From the NCBI GenBank assembly GCA_023267275.1, contig JAHFNO010000012.1, positions 1-43,258 on the forward strand: a stretch of DNA of 43,258 bases, written 5' to 3'. Each line of letters starts with the position of its first letter. Position 1 is the stretch's first letter. Positions 1 through 7,908 of this stretch are shown here, in pieces. Position numbers and translations under genes: made by a program. Under the pieces are notes generated by a model. That model was not told the DNA's origin. It searched no databases and saw only the letters and a program-made list of their open reading frames with translations. The stretch is from Candidatus Nomurabacteria bacterium. GTDB taxonomy: Bacteria; Patescibacteriota; Minisyncoccia; Phycocordibacterales; UBA9973.

Positions 1-397
1 CAATCACTTCCATCGGAATATGTGGCACCACTTCTACACATTTGCCTTTGTATTCCAGGTTGCGTTCCTTTTCGATCACACGCTGATACACACGACCAGT
101 AGTCATGTAATTTGTACGAGAAAGATCAACGTTCAAGAAACGTTCGTAGTTGCCCATATCCTGATCGCATTCGTCGCCGTCATCGAGCACAAAACATTCA
201 CCATGCTCTGTTGGATTCATTGTCCCCGCATCAATGTTGATATACGGGTCAATCTTGATTGCCGTCATCTTCAAACCGCGATCTTGTAAAATTTTTGCGA
301 TCGAACTTGCTGTAATGCCCTTTCCTACCCCGGAGATAACACCTCCAACTACGAAAATATATTTTGGATTCTCTGCACTTTTTTTATTGAAAAACAT
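1..397 (-). CDS. pyrG: CTP synthase, N-terminal part (runs off window start)
   Basis: Minus-strand translation [88 protein letters not shown] is the CTP synthase amidoligase N-terminus. Confidence 0.95.
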   Translation of the reverse strand, partial: MFFNKKSAENPKYIFVVGGVISGVGKGITASSIAKILQDRGLKMTAIKIDPYINIDAGTMNPTEHGECFVLDDGDECDQDMGNYERFLNVDLSRTNYMTTGRVYQRVIEKERNLEYKGKCVEVVPHIPMEVI

Positions 398-485
398 AAG
401 CTAGTTAGTAAATAGTAGTAAGTAGTAAGAAACAAACAATGTTGTGAGTCGTATGACTTTATAAACTTTATGAACTTTACAGACT

Positions 486-1412
486 TTAGACTCTCAGGTA
501 TTTTCGTGCGGCCAAGAAACTGGAAAGCATTCCAACTCCCACACCGAATACAAGCAAAATAATAATAAACTCGTATATATGTGTAAGGTAGTACGTAAAC
601 AAATTGATACCCTGGAAGAAGTCGGTCATATGTACTCCAAACCAGTATGTAACAGGAAGAAAGAGCAAAAGTGATAGCACGGTGGCTACTACGCCATAGA
701 GCATGCCTTCGACGATAAATGGGCCTTGCACATGGGCACGTGAAGCTCCCACGAGTCGCATGACAGATATTTCTTCGCGCGCAAAGTAGATTGCAAGACG
801 AACAGTGTTGAATGTAATAATAACGGAAAGAAAAATAAGGACGAGCATCAAGATAAATCCGAGTGAACGGCCTTTTTTCAAGATACTATTTACGGTATCG
901 ATTTCGGCTTTATTTTTGTTGTAGTCTACGTGGTCGATAATAGAAGATGTGCCTACACCAAGAGTGCTTGTGTCTTCAAAGAATTTTGAAATACTTTCGT
1001 ATTGAGAAATATCTTTAGCCTTGATCTCCAAAAGTCCGCCGATTGGGTTTTGGTCGAGTTCATCGAGTGCCTGCAAAGTAGTCTGGTCGTTTGCATGGCG
1101 TTCGCGAAAATCAGCCAATGCATCTTTTTCTGTTACATAAGTAGTACTTGCCACTTCTGGAAGCGCATTGACCTGTGTTTGCAATGAAAGAATGGTCGGC
1201 TCATCTGCACCAGGAACAAAATAGACAGATACATCTACTTTGTTTTCAATATTGACGAGTGTAGTTTCAAGTACGTGTTCAAAAAATAACACACCACCAA
1301 GAACTGAAAGTGTGATAGTCATCACCAAAACAGAAGAGAGCGAAACAATTCCGCTTCTCATAAAACTGAGAAAACCTGTTCGAAACATTCTTTTGAGATT
1401 GACCATGGTCAT
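486..1412 (-). CDS. ftsX: Cell division ABC transporter permease FtsX
   Basis: 308 aa, TM topology and FtsX-like sequence, directly downstream of ftsE. Confidence 0.9.
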   Translation of the reverse strand: MTMVNLKRMFRTGFLSFMRSGIVSLSSVLVMTITLSVLGGVLFFEHVLETTLVNIENKVDVSVYFVPGADEPTILSLQTQVNALPEVASTTYVTEKDALADFRERHANDQTTLQALDELDQNPIGGLLEIKAKDISQYESISKFFEDTSTLGVGTSSIIDHVDYNKNKAEIDTVNSILKKGRSLGFILMLVLIFLSVIITFNTVRLAIYFAREEISVMRLVGASRAHVQGPFIVEGMLYGVVATVLSLLLFLPVTYWFGVHMTDFFQGINLFTYYLTHIYEFIIILLVFGVGVGMLSSFLAARKYLRV

Positions 1413-1458
1413 ATGTAGATAAGTGTAAAGTTAAAAGTTAAAAGTGTAAAGCAATAAT

Positions 1459-2139
1459 CTACATCATATATTTTCCGTCCTTGTCATCACGAATCACTTT
1501 CCCTTTTTCGAGGGTAATAACACGTTTTCCGATAGAATCAATAACGCTACGATTGTGTGTTGTCAAAATGATAGTTGTACCGAGGTCATTTATTTTTTTC
1601 AAAATTTGCACGATTTCATGAGTATTGATTGGGTCAAGGTTCCCTGTCGGCTCATCGGCAATTATGACTTCAGGTTGATTGATGATGGCACGTGCAATAG
1701 CGAGACGTTGCTTTTCCCCACCAGAGAGTTGTCCAGGGAAATGTTCTCGCTTATCAAGCAATCCAACAAGATCGAGCACATGCGGAACGTCCGCTGCAAT
1801 TTCTTCGTCAGATTTTCCTGATGCTTCCATTGCAAATGAGATATTCTCATACGCAGTTTTGTTGCCAAGCAATTTAAAATCCTGAAACACAGTACCAATG
1901 CGACGACGAAGTTCTGTGAGCTGGCGATTTTTCAATCGATTGACATCAAGAGACTCAAAAAAAACCGTACCTTCAGTGGGTGCCTCTTCCGCCAATATAA
2001 GTTTTATGAGTGTTGTTTTGCCTGCACCCGAATGCCCTACGATAGAAACAAACTCTCCCGAATTGATCGAGAGCGTAATATCCTCAAGAGCCATTGTGCT
2101 CTTCGGATATTGTTTTTTTACTCCATTAAAATAAATCAT
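1459..2139 (-). CDS. ftsE: Cell division ATP-binding protein FtsE
   Basis: Walker A GHSGAGKTT, signature LSGGEKQRLAIARA, Walker B VIIADEPTGNLD. Confidence 0.93.
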   Translation of the reverse strand: MIYFNGVKKQYPKSTMALEDITLSINSGEFVSIVGHSGAGKTTLIKLILAEEAPTEGTVFFESLDVNRLKNRQLTELRRRIGTVFQDFKLLGNKTAYENISFAMEASGKSDEEIAADVPHVLDLVGLLDKREHFPGQLSGGEKQRLAIARAIINQPEVIIADEPTGNLDPINTHEIVQILKKINDLGTTIILTTHNRSVIDSIGKRVITLEKGKVIRDDKDGKYMM

Positions 2140-2245
2140 AATAGCAGGTTATAGGTGTTAGGTTATAGGGTATAGAAATGCAAACACATGAGCTATTATA
2201 GCATACAAAAAAAAGCAACGTTTTTGTATGCTATAAAACTAAAAC

Positions 2246-3127
2246 TTATGATTTCAGTTCAGCGTTCACAAACATGTCGAGATCTCCCTCCTCCAAAACA
2301 CCCTTTGTATCTGAGGTTTCTACGCCTGTGCGAAGGTCTTTGACGAGCTTGTATGGGTGCAAAACATAATTACGAATCTGATTTCCCCACTCAATCTCAG
2401 TGCCTTTGGTGCTCTGCATGCTTTCCACAAGACTTTTGTGCTCATCTTCGGCTTTCTTAAATAGTTTTCCGCGCAAAATTTCCATACCGCGCTCTCGATT
2501 TTGTTCTTGACTACGCTCCTCGCGAACAAGAATAGAAATACCGGTCGGCTTATGTAAAATACGCACCGCTGTTTCGCGCTTGTTTACGTTCTGTCCGCCT
2601 GGACCACCAGCTTTTGCAAAATCTACTTCTACGTCACCGTCAGAAAGTTCTGGCATAGCAGTCTTTGGAATCTTCGGAATTACTTCAACGAGCGCAAAAC
2701 TGGTACTGCGCTTTCCTTTTGCATTGAATGGACTTGTACGAACAAGACGATGTACACCACTTTCATGCTTGAGTGTGCCATACACTCCCTTGCCTCCCAC
2801 CTCAAATGAAATATTTTTGTATCCATTGTGTTCGTTTGTGTGTGAATGCAATACTTCATATGAAAAACCTCGACGATTGAAAAACTTCACATACATATCA
2901 AAAAGCATGCGTGCAAAATCTTCGGCATCATCACCTCCTGCGCCAGAAATGATAGTCATGATTGCGCCACCACGATCAAACGCTGCCGCACCTTCTTTTT
3001 TTTGTTTCAATTCACCAAGCTCGCGCACTATTCCCTGCGCCTTGTCCTTGTCAGACCAAAAATCCGCAGTTGTCATTGCGGTTTCGATTTCGGAAATACG
3101 AGAATCAAGATTTTGGTTTGAATCCAT
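2246..3127 (-). CDS. prfB: Peptide chain release factor 2, shortened N-terminal domain
   Basis: GGQ motif [12 protein letters not shown]2-type SPF motif [16 protein letters not shown]-terminal [24 protein letters not shown]. Confidence 0.93.
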   Translation of the reverse strand: MDSNQNLDSRISEIETAMTTADFWSDKDKAQGIVRELGELKQKKEGAAAFDRGGAIMTIISGAGGDDAEDFARMLFDMYVKFFNRRGFSYEVLHSHTNEHNGYKNISFEVGGKGVYGTLKHESGVHRLVRTSPFNAKGKRSTSFALVEVIPKIPKTAMPELSDGDVEVDFAKAGGPGGQNVNKRETAVRILHKPTGISILVREERSQEQNRERGMEILRGKLFKKAEDEHKSLVESMQSTKGTEIEWGNQIRNYVLHPYKLVKDLRTGVETSDTKGVLEEGDLDMFVNAELKS

Positions 3128-3128
3128 G

Positions 3129-3201
3129 AGCCACCTCCCGGGATTGAACCGGGGACCTACGGTTTACGATACCATCGCTCTACCAACTGAGCTAAGGTGG
3201 C
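3129..3201 (-). tRNA. tRNA-Thr(CGU)
   Basis: Cloverleaf read by eye: GCCACCT TA GCTC AGTTGGTA GAGC G ATGGT ATCGTAA ACCGT AGGTC CCCGG TTCAATC CCGGG AGGTGGC T; no encoded CCA. Confidence 0.93.
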
Positions 3202-3206
3202 TATTG

Positions 3207-3656
3207 TTATTTATTTTTAACAAACAATCTCGCTTCTTTTATTCTTTTACTTATCGGACGGTTACTCCTTCCATTCCCTTTATTAAGGGCGGAATATGTT
3301 GGAGTAAGAGAATCACAATTGGGGCAAAGCAAGCGTAGATTACTTTCTACATTATTTTTCCAATTGCCATCTATATGATCAGCCACAAGTGGAACTTTTC
3401 CTGTTTTCTCATTTATTTTTGACCATCCGCACAAACAACATTTATTACCAAATTTTTCGCGTAAATATATTTTAACACTTGTAGAAACTACTCCCGTATT
3501 CTGCAACCCTTGAATCTTTCCTTCTTTCCATTTTGCAATATACACTTTTCTTTGAAATGAAATTTGACAGACGTTACTGCAATACTTATAACCTGCGCGT
3601 GCAGGATCTTTACCACAAAATAAACAAGCTATCTTCGTTATTCTTTCATTAGACAC
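3207..3656 (-). CDS. HNH endonuclease (putative homing endonuclease)
   Basis: CxxC motifs and HNH-like VADHIDGNWKNNVESNLRLLCPNCDSLTPTY; ends 5 nt from tRNA-Thr(CGU). Confidence 0.8.
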   Translation of the reverse strand: MSNERITKIACLFCGKDPARAGYKYCSNVCQISFQRKVYIAKWKEGKIQGLQNTGVVSTSVKIYLREKFGNKCCLCGWSKINEKTGKVPLVADHIDGNWKNNVESNLRLLCPNCDSLTPTYSALNKGNGRSNRPISKRIKEARLFVKNK

Positions 3657-3744
3657 CTATACAGTATATCCTAAAAACGAGCACTTTTAAAATAAGAAGT
3701 GGTCGTTTTTTTAATAAAACTAGTAATTCAAAAAGAACAAATTG

Positions 3745-4010
3745 AGCCGTTGTCCGGGATTGAACCGGAGACCTCGTTCTTCGCTTTCTACCTTAATTTC
3801 ACTCAATGAGCTTATATAAGGGCTAGACTGTATCTTACGCATACCAATTCGGCTTAGCGTCCCTTGTCAGTCGTTCGGGCGAAATTACTCTCGCCACGGT
3901 CTTACCCATTTGCAGGGCTTTAACCGTAATTCGGGATTCGCGAGCAGGTTTCCCTACTTGTGGGCTATTCAATAACCAAGAACGTGCTCTACCAACTGAG
4001 CTACAACGGC
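3745..4010 (-). tRNA. tRNA-Thr(GGU) gene interrupted by a group I intron (exons 3975-4010 and 3745-3781)
   Basis: 5' exon GCCGTTGTAGCTCAGTTGGTAGAGCACGTTCTTGGT and 3' exon AAGAACGAGGTCTCCGGTTCAATCCCGGACAACGGCT join to a 73-nt cloverleaf with loop TTGGTAA. Confidence 0.9.
3782..3974 (-). other. Group I intron (193 nt) after anticodon position 36 of tRNA-Thr(GGU)
   Basis: 5' exon ends in U, intron ends in G; P7-like strands GACTGAcaAGGGACGCTAAG and AAGATACAGTCTA. Confidence 0.85.
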
Positions 4011-4265
4011 TTTTACACTGAGTCCCGACGCTTTGGTCGGGATCCCGACTTTACGTCGGGGCTACAATGGCTGATGACTCATCGCATCCGTAGGGATGCA
4101 AAACAAAAACGTTAATTTTGTTCGCCCGATCGCTAAAACGATTTAGGGCTTATTACTCATTAGATGAACATGCGTATCATACAGTATTTTTGTGTTTTTT
4201 CAATCCGGTAGTAGATCTTTTTGATTCAACTTTGTTGCGTATCTTCGATACTTCAAAAAGTCTCA

Positions 4266-4841
4266 CTACCGGATCAATCTTCCCCGAAGAATAAATATAA
4301 CCATAATAATTCCAAAAGTCGTGAGGTAGAGCGGTAAAATAACTACTCCATAATTCCAGCGCGGAATGGCCGCTATCAACGACAATCCATTCCCTATGAG
4401 CAATAGTATCCAAGTAATTCCATCTTCAGATTCCGGATGAAAAAATGTTTTTCGTAATGTGGGAAGATAGGCAAAAAAATCTGCAATCAAACTAATAGTT
4501 ATGGCATAAGCGGCATTTTTTGAAAGCACGTATACACCAATCGCACAAAGTGAAAAAATAAAGCAGAGCTTATCAAAAAGTGTAAATGTGTTTTTCCAAA
4601 ACCGTACCGAGAGGACAGCAATAATTGTGGGCAATACAAAATTAAAAATGGCGAGTGGTAAAGTCTCTTTTACTCCGAGTTTTAAAGAAAAAAGTAGGAC
4701 GAGTCCCCCAATCAACGACCACAAAACCCAACTCACCGGATGTGGTGTCGATTTTCCTTTTATAATCGAAATAATATATGGAATATATGCAGAACTAAAA
4801 ATTACCGCTGACAAAATTCCTATTATTTGATAAAAACTCAT
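4266..4841 (-). CDS. Multi-pass membrane protein, PQ-loop/semiSWEET-like repeats
   Basis: Two related segments, SAYIPYIISIIKGKSTPHPVSWVLW and FAYLPTLRKTFFHPESEDGITWILL. Confidence 0.55.
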   Translation of the reverse strand: MSFYQIIGILSAVIFSSAYIPYIISIIKGKSTPHPVSWVLWSLIGGLVLLFSLKLGVKETLPLAIFNFVLPTIIAVLSVRFWKNTFTLFDKLCFIFSLCAIGVYVLSKNAAYAITISLIADFFAYLPTLRKTFFHPESEDGITWILLLIGNGLSLIAAIPRWNYGVVILPLYLTTFGIIMVIFILRGRLIR

Positions 4842-4860
4842 GTCGTAAATGTAACACAAA

Positions 4861-4884
4861 AACCACGCGTACGCGTGGCTTTTG
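4861..4884 (-). terminator. Hairpin terminator
   Basis: CCACGCGTACGCGTGG palindrome followed on the minus strand by TTTTT. Confidence 0.55.
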
Positions 4885-4892
4885 TGAACATG

Positions 4893-5028
4893 TGCAGTCG
4901 ACGGGGCTCGGTCACTCTCATGGATATTTTATATTTACAAATAAAATATCGCACTCGCTCGACCCCCAATCGGACACTACGGACTAAAGTCCGGCTTCGC
5001 GTGTCCTCGGTTCGAGCCCCGCTCTGCG
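4893..5028 (+). ncRNA. Candidate structured RNA (strand uncertain)
   Basis: Closing stem TGCAG..CGGGGCTCG / CGAGCCCCG..CTGCG, AT hairpin GATATTTTAT/ATAAAATATC, nested hairpin GGACAC..CGGACTAAAGTCCG..GTGTCC; no credible ORF. Confidence 0.4.
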
Positions 5029-5030
5029 GT

Positions 5031-5076
5031 AAAACAGTAAAGCCCCAGCACTTTCGTGCTAGGGCTAAACTGTTTT
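5031..5076. terminator. Bidirectional terminator-like hairpin
   Basis: AAAACAGTaAAGCCCcAGCACTTTCGTGCTaGGGCTaACTGTTTT. Confidence 0.65.
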
Positions 5077-5131
5077 ATGCGCGGACTGGTGGATGAAGTG
5101 AGAACTGCGGTGATTACTGAACTTCTAGGAA

Positions 5132-5533
5132 CTACTTAAAAAGGACGGCAATAAAAGCGGCAATAATCTCCAGACCAATTCCATAGAGAACGGGCTTAAG
5201 CGCGGGAGCATATTTCTTGAGCGTGCTCATGGACTTTTGCTCCTCTTTATTCATAGTAAAGGTCATTACCACAGCAATATATACTAACCCAACCGCTGCC
5301 CAAAGAAAGGCGGTATCAGAGAAATGATAACGCAGGGTGAGAGCGAGTTCGACAACAAAAAGCACCCAAGCAACAGCGGTCACTAGATTCGAATGTTTCT
5401 TCCCCATAGCACGCAGATTTCCAGCGAAAAGAATCGCCCCGACAACTGGACCAAGAAGTAACGTAAGCACAATAATCTTAGTCGTAGGATGCAACTTGCC
5501 CTCATACGGACTAACCACTGTTTCGTCTGTCAT
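5132..5533 (-). CDS. Hypothetical membrane protein
   Basis: 133 aa ORF with several hydrophobic segments. Confidence 0.5.
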   Translation of the reverse strand: MTDETVVSPYEGKLHPTTKIIVLTLLLGPVVGAILFAGNLRAMGKKHSNLVTAVAWVLFVVELALTLRYHFSDTAFLWAAVGLVYIAVVMTFTMNKEEQKSMSTLKKYAPALKPVLYGIGLEIIAAFIAVLFK

Positions 5534-5630
5534 AGTATAAATAATCTACTACTTATGAATAATATATAAATTGTACCCCCCCCTATCAAACTTGTCAAAA
5601 AAACTCCAGTTCCACACCCCATGCACCCAC

Positions 5631-5662
5631 AGAAAAACACCTATACAAGATAGGTGTTTTTC
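5631..5662. terminator. Bidirectional hairpin terminator
   Basis: AAAAACACCTATacaagATAGGTGTTTTT. Confidence 0.6.
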
Positions 5663-5665
5663 CAA

Positions 5666-5686
5666 TGCGCGGCTGAAGGGTGCTGA
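5666..5686 (+). repeat. 21-bp direct repeat, copy 1 (copy of tRNA-Asp 3' end)
   Basis: TGCGCGGCTGAAGGGTGCTGA, identical to 5830-5850. Confidence 0.9.
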
Positions 5687-5829
5687 AACTTACTATTTCA
5701 GTACACCTTTTGGATATATTTTTCGCCCGCTCAAAATCTATCTCAAAAGCTCGTCAGCACCCTTACGAAGACATCCCATGTCTTCTTAGTCCAGCACAGA
5801 AAAAAATGCCCGAAGGCGTTTTTTTCTTT

Positions 5830-5850
5830 TGCGCGGCTGAAGGGTGCTGA
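5830..5850 (+). repeat. 21-bp direct repeat, copy 2 (inside tRNA-Asp 3' end)
   Basis: TGCGCGGCTGAAGGGTGCTGA, identical to 5666-5686. Confidence 0.9.
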
Positions 5851-5903
5851 CCCCTCGACCTCTCGCGTGACAGGCGAGTGCTCTACCGTTGAGCTACAGC
5901 CGC
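5832..5903 (-). tRNA. tRNA-Asp(GUC) with non-canonical T-loop
   Basis: GCGGCTG TA GCTC AACGGTA GAGC A CTCGC CTGTCAC GCGAG AGGTC GAGGG GTCAGCA CCCTT CAGCCGC G. Confidence 0.85.
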
Positions 5904-6571
5904 ATTTTCTTATACTTTTCAAAAACAACCTTTTTCCTTAAAAGAAACAAGGTTGACTCCTGAACAGACCCATTATACATAAAATCATGCAATTTCAAAG
6001 AGTCATTGACACTATAACGAAGACACCAACAATTTTTGTCTTTACGCTGGGAAATGCTCCCGCTAGTAGAAACAGTTTCAGATAATTCAGTTTTTAATTT
6101 TTGTAAAAAAATTTTTGACCCTGAAGTAAACGCAACTGAAATAACCGTGGTTTTTGTTTTTCTTTCCTTGTGAATCTCTCCCACCCAGACACTTCCATCA
6201 CCGTCAAAGTACCCTCTTACAAAATCAGAAAGATATTTTTTGGGGACACTTGGTAATGCCAAGCTATTTGTTTTTCGCTCATTGTAACCAAGATTACGTA
6301 AATCATCACACATTTTAATACTTCCCACTTGGAGTCTATACAAAGTCTTTTCCTTTCCTTTGCCAACCCGCACACCAATTGCATGGTCTGATTCAACAAC
6401 TTTTTTAATTTCTATAAGTAGCTCTTTATCTGAAATTTGAATACTCCAAAACTGCCCTCCTCGCTTATTCACTGTAATATATCCATCTGCAGCAAAAAAT
6501 CCTAGCACATATGCCATTTCCGATGTCCATTTTTTAAAAAAATCCTTATTAATTTTTTTTGAAGTAGTCAC
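5894..6571 (-). CDS. LAGLIDADG homing endonuclease; start uncertain (GTG 6571 or ATG 6517)
   Basis: Two LAGLIDADG motifs, LGFFAADGYI and VRGYFDGDGSV; the longer ORF in the track runs into tRNA-Met. Confidence 0.85.
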   Translation of the reverse strand: MTTSKKINKDFFKKWTSEMAYVLGFFAADGYITVNKRGGQFWSIQISDKELLIEIKKVVESDHAIGVRVGKGKEKTLYRLQVGSIKMCDDLRNLGYNERKTNSLALPSVPKKYLSDFVRGYFDGDGSVWVGEIHKERKTKTTVISVAFTSGSKIFLQKLKTELSETVSTSGSISQRKDKNCWCLRYSVNDSLKLHDFMYNGSVQESTLFLLRKKVVFEKYKKMRL

Positions 6572-6592
6572 GAGGTAAGTATACCTCGTGAC
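6567..6592 (-). promoter_or_regulatory. 11-bp perfect hairpin over the putative LAGLIDADG start
   Basis: GTCACGAGGTA TACT TACCTCGTGAC on the minus strand; contains the candidate GTG start. Confidence 0.4.
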
Positions 6593-6622
6593 AGGAGAAT
6601 ACACTACCCGAAAAGTGTAGAT

Positions 6623-6652
6623 AAAAAATGCTCTTTTAGAGCATTTTTTAAT
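6623..6652 (-). terminator. Hairpin terminator
   Basis: AAAAAATGCTCTtttAGAGCATTTTTT. Confidence 0.65.
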
Positions 6653-6655
6653 TTG

Positions 6656-6729
6656 TGTCGGCGGGAAGGATCGAACTTCCGACCTTGGGCTTATGAGTCC
6701 CACGCTCTAACCAACTGAGCTACGCCGAC
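6656..6729 (-). tRNA. tRNA-Met(CAU), elongator type (or Ile2)
   Basis: GTCGGCG TA GCTC AGTTGGTTA GAGC G TGGGA CTCATAA GCCCA AGGTC GGAAG TTCGATC CTTCC CGCCGAC A. Confidence 0.88.
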
Positions 6730-6873
6730 ATGTGAGAAAAATATAGCATATTCTGGCTATTTTTCAACCAGCCATTGCTTTTTTTTAATTTTTTAGTAGA
6801 ATGATTTTGCGTCAAGTTGACGCATTTTATTTGATTTTTAAATCATTTAACTTTGCATAAGTGTTTCCTTATA

Positions 6874-7159
6874 CGCGGGGTAGAGAAGTGGTATCTCATA
6901 AGGCTCAATAGGGCTCACTTGCTAGTAATGGCTTGTGGAAAACATCTGTCAAATTCGGTGAAATCTTCCTGTAAAAAGATGACAACGCCGAGCCAAGCCT
7001 ATCAGTATTTTTATTGATAGGAAGGTGTAGAGACTAGACGGCAGACTCCATTTTTTAAAAAATGGATGAAGGCATAGTCCAGACCATCAAATTTTTTGCA
7101 GTGAAAACTGTAGTGGTACGCATAACCTTAAGACTTCGGTTCGATTCCGGACCCCGCAA
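6874..7159 (+). tRNA. Initiator tRNA-fMet(CAU) interrupted by a group I intron (exons 6874-6905 and 7121-7159)
   Basis: C1xA72 mismatch (CGCGGGG / CCCCGCA), A11-U24 in the D-stem, loop CT|CATAA. Confidence 0.88.
6906..7120 (+). other. Group I intron (215 nt) between U33 and C34 of tRNA-fMet
   Basis: Core strings AATTCGGTGAAATC, AACGCCGAGCCAAGCC, GAAGGTGTAGAGACTAGACGGCA, AAGGCATAGTCCA; 5' exon ends in U, intron ends in G. Confidence 0.92.
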
Positions 7160-7166
7160 CAATTAC

Positions 7167-7206
7167 AAAAGATGCCCGAGCTTTGCTCGGGCATCTTTTG
7201 TTTTGT
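7167..7206 (+). terminator. Terminator downstream of tRNA-fMet
   Basis: AAAAGATGCCCGAGctttGCTCGGGCATCTTTTGTTTT. Confidence 0.8.
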
Positions 7207-7247
7207 ATTTTTGTTCTAATGTTTTTATGTTCCTTGTTCTCGTGATT

Positions 7248-7844
7248 TTACACAAACCCTAATTCTCGAAATACTACCTCGTACAATTGAATTGTTCGAC
7301 GAGCAGAAACAGGTGTAATTTCATAATCAATCCCCTCGTGTGCAATTTTATTGCGCACAAGATGTGCTTCCCAAGCAGCTTGTATACTGCCGAGATCGCC
7401 GGGAGAAATGTTCTTCAGTTTATCGCCGATAGTTGCACCAGGGATATCTCGTGCTTCAAGCAAACTTTCCAGAATACTGTCTGCCTCGATAATGGCAAGT
7501 CGCCAGTCGGAATGATTTGGTGAATTGATGAGATTTTGCACGTGTTCCCAGCGCTCATTCTTTTTCTCTCCAGCATCCTGAATATATTTTGCCTGCACTT
7601 CGGCAATAGCGTGTTTCAAATGCTCGTGTTCATCAAAATTGATTTCAAACATGCGAACAAGAGCGTACAAAATCATTGCGATTCCATAAAACGAAAGAAC
7701 GTACGAAACAAAATAAATCCATGAAGGTACTGTAAAATACGAAGCGTTGCCGTGAAGCAAATTTAAAATGCCGTCTAAGAAAGAAACGGTATTTTGTGGC
7801 GTTGGATTTAATACTGGCTGAGTGAAAAGGTTGTTCATAGGCAT
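7248..7844 (-). CDS. Hypothetical membrane-anchored protein
   Basis: 198 aa ORF, one or two N-terminal TM segments, soluble C-terminus. Confidence 0.6.
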   Translation of the reverse strand: MPMNNLFTQPVLNPTPQNTVSFLDGILNLLHGNASYFTVPSWIYFVSYVLSFYGIAMILYALVRMFEINFDEHEHLKHAIAEVQAKYIQDAGEKKNERWEHVQNLINSPNHSDWRLAIIEADSILESLLEARDIPGATIGDKLKNISPGDLGSIQAAWEAHLVRNKIAHEGIDYEITPVSARRTIQLYEVVFRELGFV

Positions 7845-7908
7845 TAGGCACTAGGCTTTAGGCTTTAGCGAATTCTACTAGCGCCTAATTATCTAGCGCC
7901 TAGTTCTT

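Noticed and set aside
403-430. CRISPR-like array interpretation of the short repeats
   Set aside because: Units are 7 bp, contiguous and degenerate with no spacers; no cas genes in the window.
2580-3338. 252-aa plus-strand ORF opposite prfB and across tRNA-Thr
   Set aside because: Antisense to prfB and runs through a tRNA gene; shadow ORF.
4893-5028. Possible tRNA, tmRNA or SRP RNA
   Set aside because: GGTTCGAGCC resembles a T-arm, but the adjacent 5-bp stem does not pair (CTCGG versus CCCGC), and no tmRNA or 4.5S core motif was seen; kept only as an unassigned structured RNA.
4827-5096. 89-aa plus-strand ORF over the structured region
   Set aside because: Arg-rich low-plausibility translation of palindromic DNA; the region is better explained as non-coding.
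6572-6703. N-terminal extension of the LAGLIDADG ORF
   Set aside because: MGLISPRSEVRSFPP is translated tRNA-Met sequence; the true start must be downstream.
7062-7262. 66-aa ORF in the tRNA-fMet intron and 3' exon
   Set aside because: Overlaps intron core, tRNA exon and terminator; no nuclease motif.
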